Shown: in pieces, positions 23,601-34,776 of the stretch
Layout: each line of letters opens with the position of its first letter
How positions within the stretch are numbered: position 1 is the first letter of the stretch
Assembly: GCA_949358305.1 (NCBI GenBank)
Contig: OX442317.1
Coordinates: forward strand, 558,001-622,000
Source: Strigamia acuminata
Lineage: Eukaryota; Arthropoda; Chilopoda; Geophilomorpha; Linotaeniidae
Length of the DNA stretch: 64,000 bases
Direction: 5' to 3'
Translations under genes and position numbers: made by a program
The notes under the pieces: generated by a model
Databases searched by the model: none
What the model was told of the DNA's origin: nothing
What the model saw: only the letters and a program-made list of their open reading frames with translations

Positions 23601-26600
23601 CGTTTAATTATTTTATTTTCTCAAATTGGTTTACCATCTCGTTTAGAAAGCAAATGAAGTGAATTGAACATTTTATGGGTCCAGGAAAAATATAAAATAT
23701 ATATAAAAAATATATTTAAAACAAAAAAACAGAACAAAATTGGCATGAAATTTAATTTTTAATCAAATGCTCTCAATTCGAACAATTCAACAACTCGAAC
23801 CGTATCGGAACCTTGACTGGGCCATTGAACCGTCACATGTCGGTCCCCAATTTAATGACGTAAGCGCTCGACGTTTTACTGCCTAACGAACCTATCGGAC
23901 GAGTTGTGCGCGGCACGAGCCTTTTTTACCTGATGCTCATTTCTATATAAATACATATAGAAATCTTTTTTTTTCCGAATTGAAATCGTGACATTTACAA
24001 CTTTTCATAACTTTCCCAAACGCCTTTTTTTCGAAATCTTTTTAACTACAATTTAAAAATACCGGCAGTTAATATTTTTTTCTCGCTGCGAACGCCACCA
24101 AATTTTGCAATAAAATGCGCGCATAAAAGTCCGAAAATAAGCAATAATTATTTTTAGTACTTTGTATTTAAAAGTAGCAAGTTATTTTTTCTTTTTTCTT
24201 TCTTCTTCTTCTTCTTCTTCTGCTTCTTCTTCTTCTTCTTTTTCTTTCTTTCTTTCTTTCTTTCTTTTTTTTCTTTCTCGTGAGAGGAAAGTTTTGTGAT
24301 CGGATGATGTCGGATGAGGAAGAAGAATGAAGGAAGGCGTGGCATTGAAATGAGGAGCACGGGTTACGAGTTAGTTGTTCACATTAGATTTGCTGCAATG
24401 ACCATTGGCCGAGCAGCACCTGCTGGGTGTTAAACAGGGGTCAGTTGGTCTGGTGGGCGCCAGGCGCCTGATTTTGAGACGCCCAGGCGCCAACGTTGGA
24501 CCGCAGCGCTGCCAGCTCGACATATTAAGCAAAAGAATATCGCGTTTGTGCGTTTGTGCTCTGATTGAATTGGCCAAACTTGGATAAGAGAGGGAAAGAA
24601 AAACTTCCAACTCTTCTCTCTCCGCAAAGTGTCATCAACACTTTTCCCCATTAAAGATACTTGAAATTGTCAAGAAAGCTCTTTTTCAAACTAATGGCTA
24701 TTCCGGTCTCCTTTCTTTCTTCGATTCGCAGAAACAAACTCATCATCATTTCTTTATAAAAAAAAAAACAAAAAAAAATTTCTTTAAAATATTTTTAAAA
24801 AATTTTAAAAAAAATTTAAAAAAATTTTAATTTTTTTCTCCTGCATTTAATTACGTAATTAAGGTGAAATATGTGGGGTCTTCCTCATATCGAATGTAGA
24901 CTGGGGGGCGTTTTGTTGGAAACAGACGCAACAGGCTTGTCAAGGTCCTGTTGGGTCTGCTCCAAGGACAAGGCATCAGACGTGTTCTAGACGCCGTGTT
25001 GCGTATTTTAAAAAAGGGAACGAAAGAAAGAAAGAGAAAGAAAGAAAGAAGGGAAAAAAGGCGCAAATTATCGATAGATTTTCCTTGTGCTCGCGAGTCG
25101 AAATGTCGCACTTGGCTCCGTGGAAGCGCGCGCCGGAACGGCGACGTGTCATTGTTTTGTTTGCCGTCTGTTTCTAATTCTATGTATAGTTAAGTTGTTG
25201 GGCGCACGCATAGCCGTAAACTTATTTTTAAAAGTTAAAAGTCGGTTTGGTTTGGTTGGCCAGAAATGGCAGCAGTCAAATTGTGGCGACATTCGAATGT
25301 GGGTTTGTGTGCGAACGGCGAAATGGTCGATTTCCGGGGCCTGCCTGCATGCACACCGCTTGGCGCTCGCTCGGCTTGATTTGATATTTGTCGAGATTCG
25401 AGTCGCTTTTTTGAGGATTTGACCCGAGGCGAGGCCGCGTTGAGTATGCGGTGTCTAGACGAGTTAGTCAGATCGTGAAAGGTGTGGAGGTTACATGAAC
25501 GAAATTTAGACGAAGAGAGAGAGAGAGAGGAAAGGGGAGAAGAGGAAAGAGAGAGAGAGAGGAGAGGAGAGGAGAGAAGAGAAAAAATGCAAGTCTATTA
25601 CCGAGAAAAAGCCCGTGAGGGGGAGGCAGCGAGGCAATGTTTGAAAGGCGTCCAATTGAATTGAGTGAGACCCGAAAAGTTATCACAACTTATTGATTTG
25701 TCTGCGTCTGTCTGGCAAGTTGCAAAATAACTAGACACCAGACAAGGGGTGCGGTTTTCAACATTTTCCCGTGCCCTTGAAATCGAAATTAGAGCTCGAA
25801 CGCACTCACTTTTTAACCGAGTGGGTAAATAAATAAGTAAATAAATATAAATAAGTGTGCAACAAATTGATAACATTTATCCGGACGGGTCGAAGACCTG
25901 TTGGGCGAAAATTGAAAGAAAGAAAAAAAGAATTGAGGGGAAAAAATACAAAACGTCGTATAATAAACGTTGAAATTCGAATTAAGAATTTGGCAGACGC
26001 GCACGTCTCGACTGATTTATGTTTGCACGCGCCAAAACTATTAATACCGACACAACTAACAGTTTTACATGATTGGCGTAAGCGCCGGTTTTATCCGATT
26101 TGGCGACAAATGAAGGTTTGAAGAAAAAAAATAGTTTGTTGTAAAATATTTATTTCTTCGTTTTTCTTTTTTCGGATTTTTGTGTATTTTGTTATTTTGT
26201 TGAAATTGAATTGGGAAATTATTTAACTTATTTTTAATTTGCTCGTAAATCTTGATTGGTTTTTTTGGCTGGTTTAGAGGACGGGTTTTGCTAAATAAGG
26301 ATGTGGTGGCATTAATTGTGTGACGATACCGCTTAGAGTTGGCAATAAATCTGCGACTTGTCCGCAAATTCCAGTGACACTGTTGATGAATGGTGTTTGC
26401 GGTTATTATCGTCGAACATGTGTATCTTGTTTCTTTTTTCCCAACTTTGATGTATTTATATAGACGCCATTCATCAAAATTCGCCGTTTCAACATTTTAT
26501 TTGCAATTAATTACAGATCAACGTGGACTTGAGACCGGGCAAAGCCGGGCTTGGATCTCAAGTGTCGGGCGCGCTTTCAACCGTCGTCTCGGCTGCCAAA

Positions 26601-26654
26601 CAGGAGAAATGGAGGAAAACCAAACGACGATACGACCAACTGGAAGACGTCTGA
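17617..26654 (+). CDS. AGGF1: Angiogenic factor with G-patch and FHA domains 1 orthologue
   Basis: Nuclear RNA-associated protein; in vertebrates also a secreted angiogenic factor and splicing-linked. Start chosen at 17617 (MEENNSDEVSMAANVAEEN); an in-frame ATG at 17566 is possible. Domains in order: coiled coil (about 17650-17835); OCRE-type aromatic repeats with YDQTSGLYYDSATGYYYDP and ALYYNSATGTYYTYD (about 18145-18345); a Ser/Asp/Glu stretch (about 18560-18660); an FHA domain (TIGREKFNDIRIPD, ISKMHAQI, GITDLGSQNGTIING; about 18770-19245); a KQIRKKFGLE segment; and a G-patch (GRKLLEKMGWAEGTSLGKSQMG, about 19709-19800). The last exon is 26517-26654 (INVDLRPGKAGLGSQVSGAL) and completes the G-patch across a phase-0 intron of 6,716 nt. 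This gene order of OCRE, FHA and G-patch is specific to AGGF1. Confidence 0.93.
19801..26516 (+). other. Giant terminal intron of AGGF1, non-coding
   Basis: Bounded by GTAAGT at 19801 and TTACAG ending at 26516, phase 0. Contents: GC-rich direct repeats of GCGCG at about 20019-20042; long poly-T tracts (20260-20460); CpG-rich blocks at about 20995-21065 and 25300-25440; a 56-bp dyad (21807-21862); pyrimidine/purine microsatellites (22139-22175, 22505-22550, 23360-23430, 24190-24275, 25016-25065, 25510-25587). There is also a GC-rich imperfect hairpin around GGCGCCAGGCGCC (about 24455-24505). No convincing nested gene is seen. Confidence 0.7.
25510..25587 (+). repeat. GA-rich purine microsatellite
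   Basis: Nearly pure GA/GGA/AAG tract about 75 bp long inside the large AGGF1 intron. Short ORFs crossing it (repetitive E/R or L/S) are compositional. Confidence 0.85.
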
Positions 26655-29600
26655 CTTGTACGCGATAGATAACGCAGGTACGAAATTGCTCAATTCCACC
26701 CAAATTCATTCCACTTTTCTCATTTTCACAGGAAAAAAAAAAAAAAAAAAACTAAAAAAATTATTATTATTATTTTAAAATTCATGTTTTCCAAACAAAC
26801 TTTGCAATTGTAATCGCTCGGACACATTAAAAATCGTACGCCATTTTTTTTAAAAATATATTTTTTTTAAATTTTATTTTTTGGGGGTTTTGGTTTTGGT
26901 TTTGGTTTTGGGATGTTGAAATGTGAAGAATTTCTCAAATGTGCCTCATGGCCCGTCGTTGGTGCATTCCGAGAAAGTAATGAATGAGCGCGGCGTCCAT
27001 GCGAAATGACGTCAGTTCGGACCCAATTGACGGGAACCCTGTAATTTGCGGAGACCGGAAACTCCAATGGAGTTTTTCGAGTGATTTGTTTACTGGGAAT
27101 ACCTTTAGGGAGAGGGAGGCCCAGGTGAGGGGTGGCGAGTGTCAGTCGGGTCAGAAACGGGGGGAAGATGAGGGAAATAGAAACCTCCTTGACAGTGGCT
27201 ACTCGCGTTTGTTTCGTGCGCCTTTGTTTTTGACCTTCAAAAATCCATACGAAACTCCTGGGACTGTTCTTTGTTCGCGCAGAAAGGCATGTTGGGAAAC
27301 GATGACGTCACGCGGATGGCGCGTAAATGATGGATATCAACTGCAATGGCGCGCGCCAATTTCACTTCTTTTTGAGTTGCATAGAAATTTTTCTAGATTT
27401 TTTTAGATTTTTTTAGATTGTAAAATTGTGCGAATCGTGAATGGAATTGGGATGGAAAAGGGGATAAATTGATGGATTGAACCCTTCATGGCCAAACGAG
27501 GCTTGAACCAGATTCGACGCGAATATGAGGCCAAGGTCATCATTTGCCGGCGGAGCCAATCTGTCTGCCTTAAGCGGGCCCTTATCTTTTCCCATTTTTT
27601 TTCTTCTCATTATTATCATTATTATTACCATTATTATGATGATTATTTTTAATATTATTGTTATTTTGGTGCGTAGAACGTGAGGCGAACTACGTCCGGT
27701 TCCGGTCCGAATCGGGCCTTAAACGAGCGGAATGTGCGTTATTTGTCGCGGCGAAAATGGCGTAAATGACCCTTAGCACCTCGCGGCGAATTTGGGCCCC
27801 TGCGGCGGGCCGCGGCCCCGTCCCCCGCCGACACCGACTCGGAAGACGCCAACGAGTCCGCCGATGGACCGTGTAGGAAGGAAAGCCAGGTCGATTTGAA
27901 TATAGAACACTTTGCCTTGAGGATGATAGGAATTGATAATAATAATAAAAAAAAAGAAAAAAAAAAACATGCTCAGTGATTATGATGACACTGACTTAAC
28001 TCTTTTTCTTTTTACTTAATTCTTCTCTTTTTTTTCTCTTTTTTCTCTTTTTTCTTTTTCCCCCGCTTCTTTTTTTTTGCGCGTTGGAATGGAGTTGATG
28101 GGTGGGCGTGGGCGAGTTTGCTACCTGAGCTGGCGTTGCCGACGCCACGTTTTTGTTGAGTGTTGTGTGAATGCCCCGTGTTCGCACTTGCTTGAACCCG
28201 CATAGTTGGCGTGCCTGCACCAGTCGTGGCGCCATTTTTTGTCGTCTGCCTTTTCCGCGATCCTCGGTGACTGGTTGCCTGCTGCAGCGCAGTCCGGCCA
28301 CTGGCCCAACTCACTTAACACCCCGCCCTGTTGGCCGCACAACAAACCGTCCCGTCCCATTCTTTTTTTTTTTTAAAAAAAAATTAATTTAATTTAATTT
28401 AATTTTTTCAAAAAAGAAGAAGAAGAAGAAAAAAGATTTGGCATTCCATTCCTTATTCCTTATTCCCTCGCGATTCCGAAGGACTCTTGAAATGAGACGG
28501 AGAGGTGGGATCGAATTAAGAGTTGGATAAGACATCCCGTTGCGTTGGCAAACGCATCTTCGCGAGATGGGAATATTTATCGAGCCGGTTGTTGTGTCTG
28601 GCACAGTTTCCTGTGTTGACGCCCACGCCTCCTTTGATTTGATCCGTCTCCTTCCACACGCACAATCGCGGCGTAATCAAGACGTTTCTAATATTAGAAA
28701 CACCTGTTCTATAATACTTAGTTGCCCTCATAAACAAGAGAAAAGAAAAGAAAAGAAAAAACACGATCATTTCCATTTCCATTCCACATTGAAGCATTGA
28801 ATGAATAATTCTATTGAAACCACGTGTGTCAAACACCGATTCCATTTACCCGACCCTCTTGTGTGAGTGAGGGTCGGTTCAATTCAACCCCTTCCTTCCT
28901 TCCTTCCTACTTTCCTTCTCTTGCCCCTTCCTCGATCATCACACACCCCCTTGAACACGCGTGCTTAACACGTGGCAAATGTGCCCTGGACTTGACTTAT
29001 TTTCCCTCTCTCTCTCTCTTCCCCTCCGCGCGTTTTTTGCAGGGGTTAAAAAGATGAAAGGGTGTGCGAGGGGATTAGTGATATTTGTCTATCTCGTGTC
29101 CAGTTGCGTGTTGCGCGGGGGGACGCGGCAAGCCGGACGGAGCGCGCATTGGCAAGGAAGGAAAGGAAGGAGAGAGAAGGAGGGAGTGAGTAAACGTCTG
29201 TCTCCCACTCTTCCTCTGCCCCTACTTCACTTTGACCCCCATGAGACCAGACGCCTCGCGATCAATATGCAGTCTACTCTTTTTCCCTTCCTCACCCCTC
29301 CCCATCTCCTCTCCTTCTCCCCCACTCCTCTCTCACTCATCCCTCTCATTTTCTGGCTGGCGGATACATCATCCGTCCATCCATCCATCCATCCATCCAT
29401 CCCTCGCTCGCTCGCTCGCTCTCTCGCTTTTTTCCACGTATCGTTAATCGTTATTGTTTCAAAGAGGACGAGGGAGCGGAGCAGTGTCCGACTCACTCCC
29501 ACATCAACTGTCGTGGCGAATTTTCGGAACATGCGATCGTTTCTCCTTATTTCTTTTCAAAATGTATTTATTTATTTAAAATATTTTTTTTATTTTAAAT

Positions 29601-30668
29601 TTAGTTGTTGTTGTTGGTTTTTGGCTCTTTTGATGGGAATTTGCTCGTTAGTGTCGTGTCGAGGTGCGCAACAACCAGACGAGTTACTAGACAGTGGGGT
29701 GATTACGCGGCACCCCGTTTTCGCTAGCAACCCTCTCCCCCTTGCTCACGCATTGTGGTGGTAATCGACAAAAGAAAAAGGGGAAAACGGTAGGGGTGAA
29801 GGGTGGGGGGAACAGCGGGAGAGTAACACATGGCTGCTTGTCTGGGATTCGCCTCCATTTTTGTCTGGACTGGCCAAAGGGCCGAGGTGGGGGTAGGGAG
29901 GGCGATGTCGAAAGGGATAGGGGATAAGCCCGAACCCCGGTGGTCAGTCGAGACACAAACAACCTGCCCCCGACGCCCCCTTTCGGCCGTTCCCCCCAAT
30001 TCTGCGTAGGAGGTGCAGTGATGGACCAACACCTGCACAGGTGAAGTGAAGGGAGCGCTAAGCGAGGGAAGGGTCAGTCGGTCTGAGTGAGCGAGGAATC
30101 TCTAAACTGATGCTTTTCCGGTTGCTCGCATTCTTGCTCCGGTTTGGCGAAAGTCCACTAGGGGCGCAACAGGTCTCTTGTGTCTCTCTCTCTCTCTGGC
30201 TTTTCTTTCTTTCTTTCTTTTCTGTGGAACCTCGTAATCGTAAACAACTTGTCGATTTGTTGTTTGTTAGCGAAAAATCACGACGAAAATGAAATGATAA
30301 TTCAGAATAATTTCGAAAAGATATTTCTTTTTATTTTTTTTATTTTAAATTTTTTTATTTCGGGGGGTGGGGTGGGGGTGGGGGAAATGGTGTTTTTGGG
30401 TATTGGTTTTGGGCAAAGGTGTATTTTTGGGGTGGTTGTTGTCGGTTCACCCGATTCGGTCGGGCGAAATGGACTGGCCCACCTCGCGCCGCCATTGGCT
30501 CCTCCCATTGGCTTGATCACATGAACGAACGGGAATGAAACTTCTGAGTGGATTGGCGGCCACCACTCACTCCTCAAACGTGAACGCGCCGCCGTGCTGA
30601 CTTGAACGCTGAGGTGGGAGACGGACGACGCGCACCCCATCCACAACTCTCCACACACTCGTCCAGCG
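26655..30668. other. 4 kb intergenic region upstream of follistatin
   Basis: No confident gene. It contains an A17-type homopolymer (about 26731-26749), TTTTGG repeats (26886-26910), two palindromic CRE sites (27007-27014, 27303-27310), a GC-rich block at 27660-27890 with an open acidic/Ser reading frame, CT/GA microsatellites (28015-28075, 28740-28765, 28888-28912, 29005-29020) and CCAT/CGCT repeats (29375-29425). ORFs here are low-complexity. Its size and CpG-rich patches would suit regulatory DNA for FST. Confidence 0.55.
29375..29425 (+). repeat. Compound microsatellite (CCAT)n(CGCT)n
   Basis: Tandem CCAT repeats pass directly into tandem CGCT repeats. This compound repeat generates an apparently long but compositional ORF around it. 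Confidence 0.9.
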
Positions 30669-33600
30669 ATGATCGGCCGCTACTCGCTGCCCCTTGTGCT
30701 CACCTTGCTCTGGTGGCAAGTGCCCACGTTGATTCGAGGTAAGTTTACTTTTACCTACACTTTTACCTTCGCACAAATGCATTTGCTCGCTTATTCGCCT
30801 GCTCGCTTGTTTGTTTCTCTCTTGATTTGTTTGTTTGTCGTTAGTCGTGTTTGCTATTTGCATAGCTATGTGTCGGCTCTCCAAAAACTGGTTGCAGCAC
30901 AATTTATCTGTCGGAAATAAAAGTGAACCATTTTAACCTGATTTTAAAAAAAAAATAAAATTAATTTAAAAATATTATTTTATTTTATTATTTCATTTTA
31001 TTTTTTTAATTTAAATTTTTAAAATTTCTACTTATTTATTTATTTATTTATTTGTTATTGTTGTTTGTTTATTCCTGACTGCGCAGTTGAGTGACTTAGA
31101 GCCGCTTTTGGCATGAGTACAAGGCCCATTGCTTCTGGGCGGCAAAGGGCCGCAAACAAAAGTAGGAGAGAAAAAAATTGTATCGGCAGTGAGGAGCCGA
31201 TGACGAAATGTGGTTGAGGGCGACGGCTTGGGCTTGGTGCCAAACGCCGTCGAAACAAACTGATCCGAGGGTGGAGTTGGTTTTCTTCTGTTTGATGCGC
31301 AGCGACTTGTGGGTAAAAATCACGCCGCCGACGACGCCGCAGCCGCAGCCGCCGCCGCCCAGCTACGAGCATTAGCTCATGTGGTGCGGGACGTTTTTTT
31401 TTTTTTTTCTGCGCGTGTTTGACACGTCGTGATTTTGTTCTGGTCTGCTGCAAAATTAAAATTCCACTCTGGGCATTCAAGTTTTAATTTTATCTTATCT
31501 GTTTGTTTATTGGTTTATTTAAATTTTGCAATTTTCAGCTGATTTTATTCAAATTACTTAATATTTGTTTTGATTTTTTCATTTTTTTTTCCTGCAACAA
31601 AAATCTTGCGTAAAAGTTACCGGATGGAATTTAACTCGCTGTTTATTTGGCCTCGTTTCGTCAGTTTTTTGATGTTGTAATTTCTGTTGCATTTTCTGCT
31701 GCGTCTCAACTTTGATCATCAATTTTTTTGTTGTTTTTTAAATGTAAAATTTAAAGTTTAAAAAAATATTATTATTATTATTAAAGAAATTTTTTTTAAA
31801 AAAAATCACAAATCACATCCGGTTCAATCCGAAATGAATCCATCTATTTATTTGTTTGTCTCTTAAAAATTGCAATTCGCGTCTGGATTTGCACGTGTAT
31901 TTGGAGAAAGGGTTAAAAACAAACGCGTGGTCGAGCGACAAGGACGAGTGTGCCGAGAATAGCAGACGACGCCCTTTAACGTTAAAACAAACTAATTGAC
32001 CCAGTCTGTGTCGGTGTTTACTCGAAAACTTCACTTTTATTTGTTTACACAAAATAAAAAAAATAAAAAAAAATAAAAAAAAATTGAAATTCACTAAAAA
32101 CACCAAAACAAAACTCGAAAAAAAAAGTTCTCACATTAATCAGTTCGCAAATGTCCTTCGTCCTGTGACGTCACTCGACCCCGTTTAGTCTAGTCAGGCA
32201 TGGATAGGTTCACCCCTTTCGTTCCCTGACGTCACGCGCACCTTTTTTCCGCGTTGCTCTTCTGGGAAGCCCGCGACTGGCATCACAAATTTATTGTAAA
32301 ACGATTAAAAAACTTCGCGACTCGAGTTCTAGCCGTTCTATTTGAAGAACGGCTGGAGGAGCGGAGGGGGACGGCGACGGCGGACGCCCGGAAAACGAAA
32401 GAAAAAAAGGAAAAAGTTAGCAGATAGAAAGAAACGCAATAGTTTTTCTATTTTTGTTCTGCCATTCGAGATACTCGTTCACTAGGTTACTTTTACTCGG
32501 GTGTCGAATTCGAAACTGATCCGAAAATAAAATGTAAAGGTGACCCGTCCCCTCTCCTCTCCTCGCCTCGCCTCACTTCTCCTCTCCCCCTTGTGTGCGT
32601 TTCTGTGTGTGCCCCTTTGCCTCCTTTTTGGTCAAGGAATTCGAGGTCGTTTATTTTGCGACTTTGGCATGGAAGGGGGTGACGCAACAGGGGCCACCGA
32701 CACGGGGTTGAGCAAGAAAAGTGAGTGCTCGGACCTGTTGGTCACTAAAGAGACGAAGAAAGGCTTAGAACGCACTTTCTCACGGTCACATCTTTTGTTT
32801 TCTTCGCTGGCCCTGCTCGGGATGGGCGAAAAAGATTTTTTTTTCCCCTTTGGGAATCGCGAGTAGGAAGTGGTCTTGAAAATGGGGTTTTACGGCAATC
32901 GGAGCCGTGTAATTTGAATAGAGAGTTTAAAAAAAGAAAGAAAGAAAGAAAGAAAGAAAGAAATGGAGTGTTGGGAAGTGGAAGACCTTGATTCAAGGTT
33001 GCTCTCTCTCTCTCTCTTTCTTGAATTGAATTGCATTGAATTGAGTTGTTTGAATGTTGATTTTGAAATGTTTCTTATTCAATTTGTTTCTTGTTTCTCA
33101 GGCGGCAACTGCTGGAACTCGTACAAGGACGGGAGATGCACCGATCTGCTCATCCAGAATGTGTCGAAGGAGCAGTGCTGTTCGTCGGGCTCGGGCTCGG
33201 CGTCGGCCGCGTGGAACGAGGAGGACCTCGACTCGGGTCGGCTTTTCTTCTGGAGAGCTCTGGGGGGAGGCGTCCCCAATTGCATACCTTGTAAGGGTAA
33301 GTACACGTTTTACGTAATTTGCATCTTCACAGGTGTTTAGTGCTTTCGGAGCGATGTAATAATTTAATTCGCAGCTGTCGGATGACTCACCCGATCAAGA
33401 AAAACTAGTGACGGGTGGTTGCTACTGCAATTTTTCTTCTCTTTTCTTTTTTTCTTTTTTCAAAAACTCGTTAAGACGAAATAGACGAGTTGAACACCTG
33501 TTGCCTTGAAGATCGTTTCCTTTTTTACATTGGTGGGCGGATAAATTGAAACGAACGTGTCTGTGGATTCGACCTTGTGTAAATGAAACCAGTCGTCTGC

Positions 33601-34776
33601 CACTCAGTCTGCTCGTGGCGATGACGTAAAAAAAAGAAAGAAGCGATAAAAATTTACAGCGTGCAATTTGTTCGATTCTTTTTTTATCGCCAAAAATTTA
33701 TTCCTGCTTATTTATTTATTGTTTTTAAAATGACGCTTATTATTGTTATTAAATATTTAATTGATTACAATTTATATTTATTCATTTGTTTGTTTCTTTA
33801 ATTTCTAGAATCGTGCGCAGGCGTCGAGTGTCCGGTAGGGAAACGCTGCGTGGTGCGCAAAAACCTACCCAAGTGCGTTTGCGCTCCCGACTGCACCAAA
33901 GCGAAACGCAAAGGCCCCGTTTGTGCCACGGACGGCAACACTTATCGCAATTATTGCTCCATGCTCAAAAAATCGTGTCGGAAGAAGAAACCTCTGCAGG
34001 TCGCCTATTACGGCGCTTGTCAAAGTAATTAATTCATTTCATATTAAATTAAATTAAAATAAATTAATTTTTTTTTTTTTGGATTTTTTTTTTTTTTTTT
34101 TTTTTTTAGAATCGTGTACAGCCTTGCGTTGTCCGGGTAAAAAACAATGTCTGCTCGATCAGAATTTGACACCGCACTGCGTTCGTTGTTCGCGCGCTTG
34201 CCCCGATTCGAAGGCGAAGAAATATGTGTGCGGAGTGGACGGAGTTTCGTATACGAGTTTCTGCCATTTGCGGCAAGCCGCTTGTCAGAAGGGCAGAGCA
34301 ATTCCTGTCGCATATCCGGGCAAATGCAAAGGTATTTTTGCTTTAATCGATACATTTTTTTAAAATAAATTTTTAACTTTAATTAATTAATTAATTAATT
34401 TAGTCGGTGCCACTTGCGACACGGTTCGCTGTCCACGAGGAAAGACGTGTCTTTCGGAGCCGGGCACGGGACGTCCTCGTTGCACCACGTGCCATTTTAA
34501 TTGTCGGGCTGTCAAATTCCATTTACAGGGGCCCGTTTGCGCAACCAATAACGTGACATACGCTAGTTGGTGTCATGTGATGCAAGCGTCTTGTAGTTCA
34601 CGCACTGCGCTTGAACTTAGAAGCAACACCAAGTGCGAAGAGAGTAAGTTTCAAAAACAATTTGTTTTTAATTTAATTTAATTTAATTCATTTTGTTTTT
34701 AAAATTAGGTAACTCGACGCACGAGCCAAATTCCATCCCCCTAGTCGATCAAGAAACGAGCAGCACAAAATCATAA
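30669..34776 (+). CDS. FST: Follistatin
   Basis: Secreted antagonist that wraps activin/TGF-beta ligands. The ATG at 30669 begins MIGRYSLPLVLTLLWWQVPTLIRG, a signal peptide filling exon 1. After an intron of about 2.36 kb comes the N-terminal domain GNCWNSYKDGRCTDLLIQN...ECC-type core (QCCSSG) with WNEEDLDSGRLFFWRALGGGVPNCIPCK (about 33102-33296). Three follistatin domains follow on separate exons: FSD1 (SCAGVECPVGKRC...PVCATDGNTYRNYC, about 33809-34024), FSD2 (SCTALRCPGKKQC...YVCGVDGVSYTSFC, about 34110-34330) and FSD3 (TCDTVRCPRGKTC...PVCATNNVTYASWC, about 34403-34643). Each pairs a FOLN/EGF-like start with a Kazal-like core. The tail is short, Ser/Thr-rich, and stops at 34774-34776; the acidic tail of vertebrate FST is lacking. 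Exactly three FSDs behind the ND identify FST rather than FSTL3 or agrin. Confidence 0.95.
30740..33101 (+). other. First intron of follistatin
   Basis: Long intron separating the signal-peptide exon from the ND exon. It contains a CCG-rich run (31322-31362), homopolymer tracts, two palindromic CRE sites (32166-32173, 32227-32234), a GC-rich block (32340-32395), and (GAAA)n at 32934-32962 and (CT)n at 33001-33019. A 141-codon minus-strand frame over 31055-31480 is compositionally biased and not supported as a gene. Confidence 0.55.

Noticed and set aside
28961-29764. 267-codon plus-strand ORF upstream of FST
   Set aside because: Composed of CT-rich and CCAT/CGCT microsatellite translation (Ser/Leu/Pro/His runs), no domain, and no counterpart exons.
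31055-31480. 141-codon minus-strand ORF in FST intron 1 and a short plus-strand PPPPPSYEH frame
   Set aside because: Driven by the CCG-triplet run at 31322-31362; no splice partners and no conserved domain.
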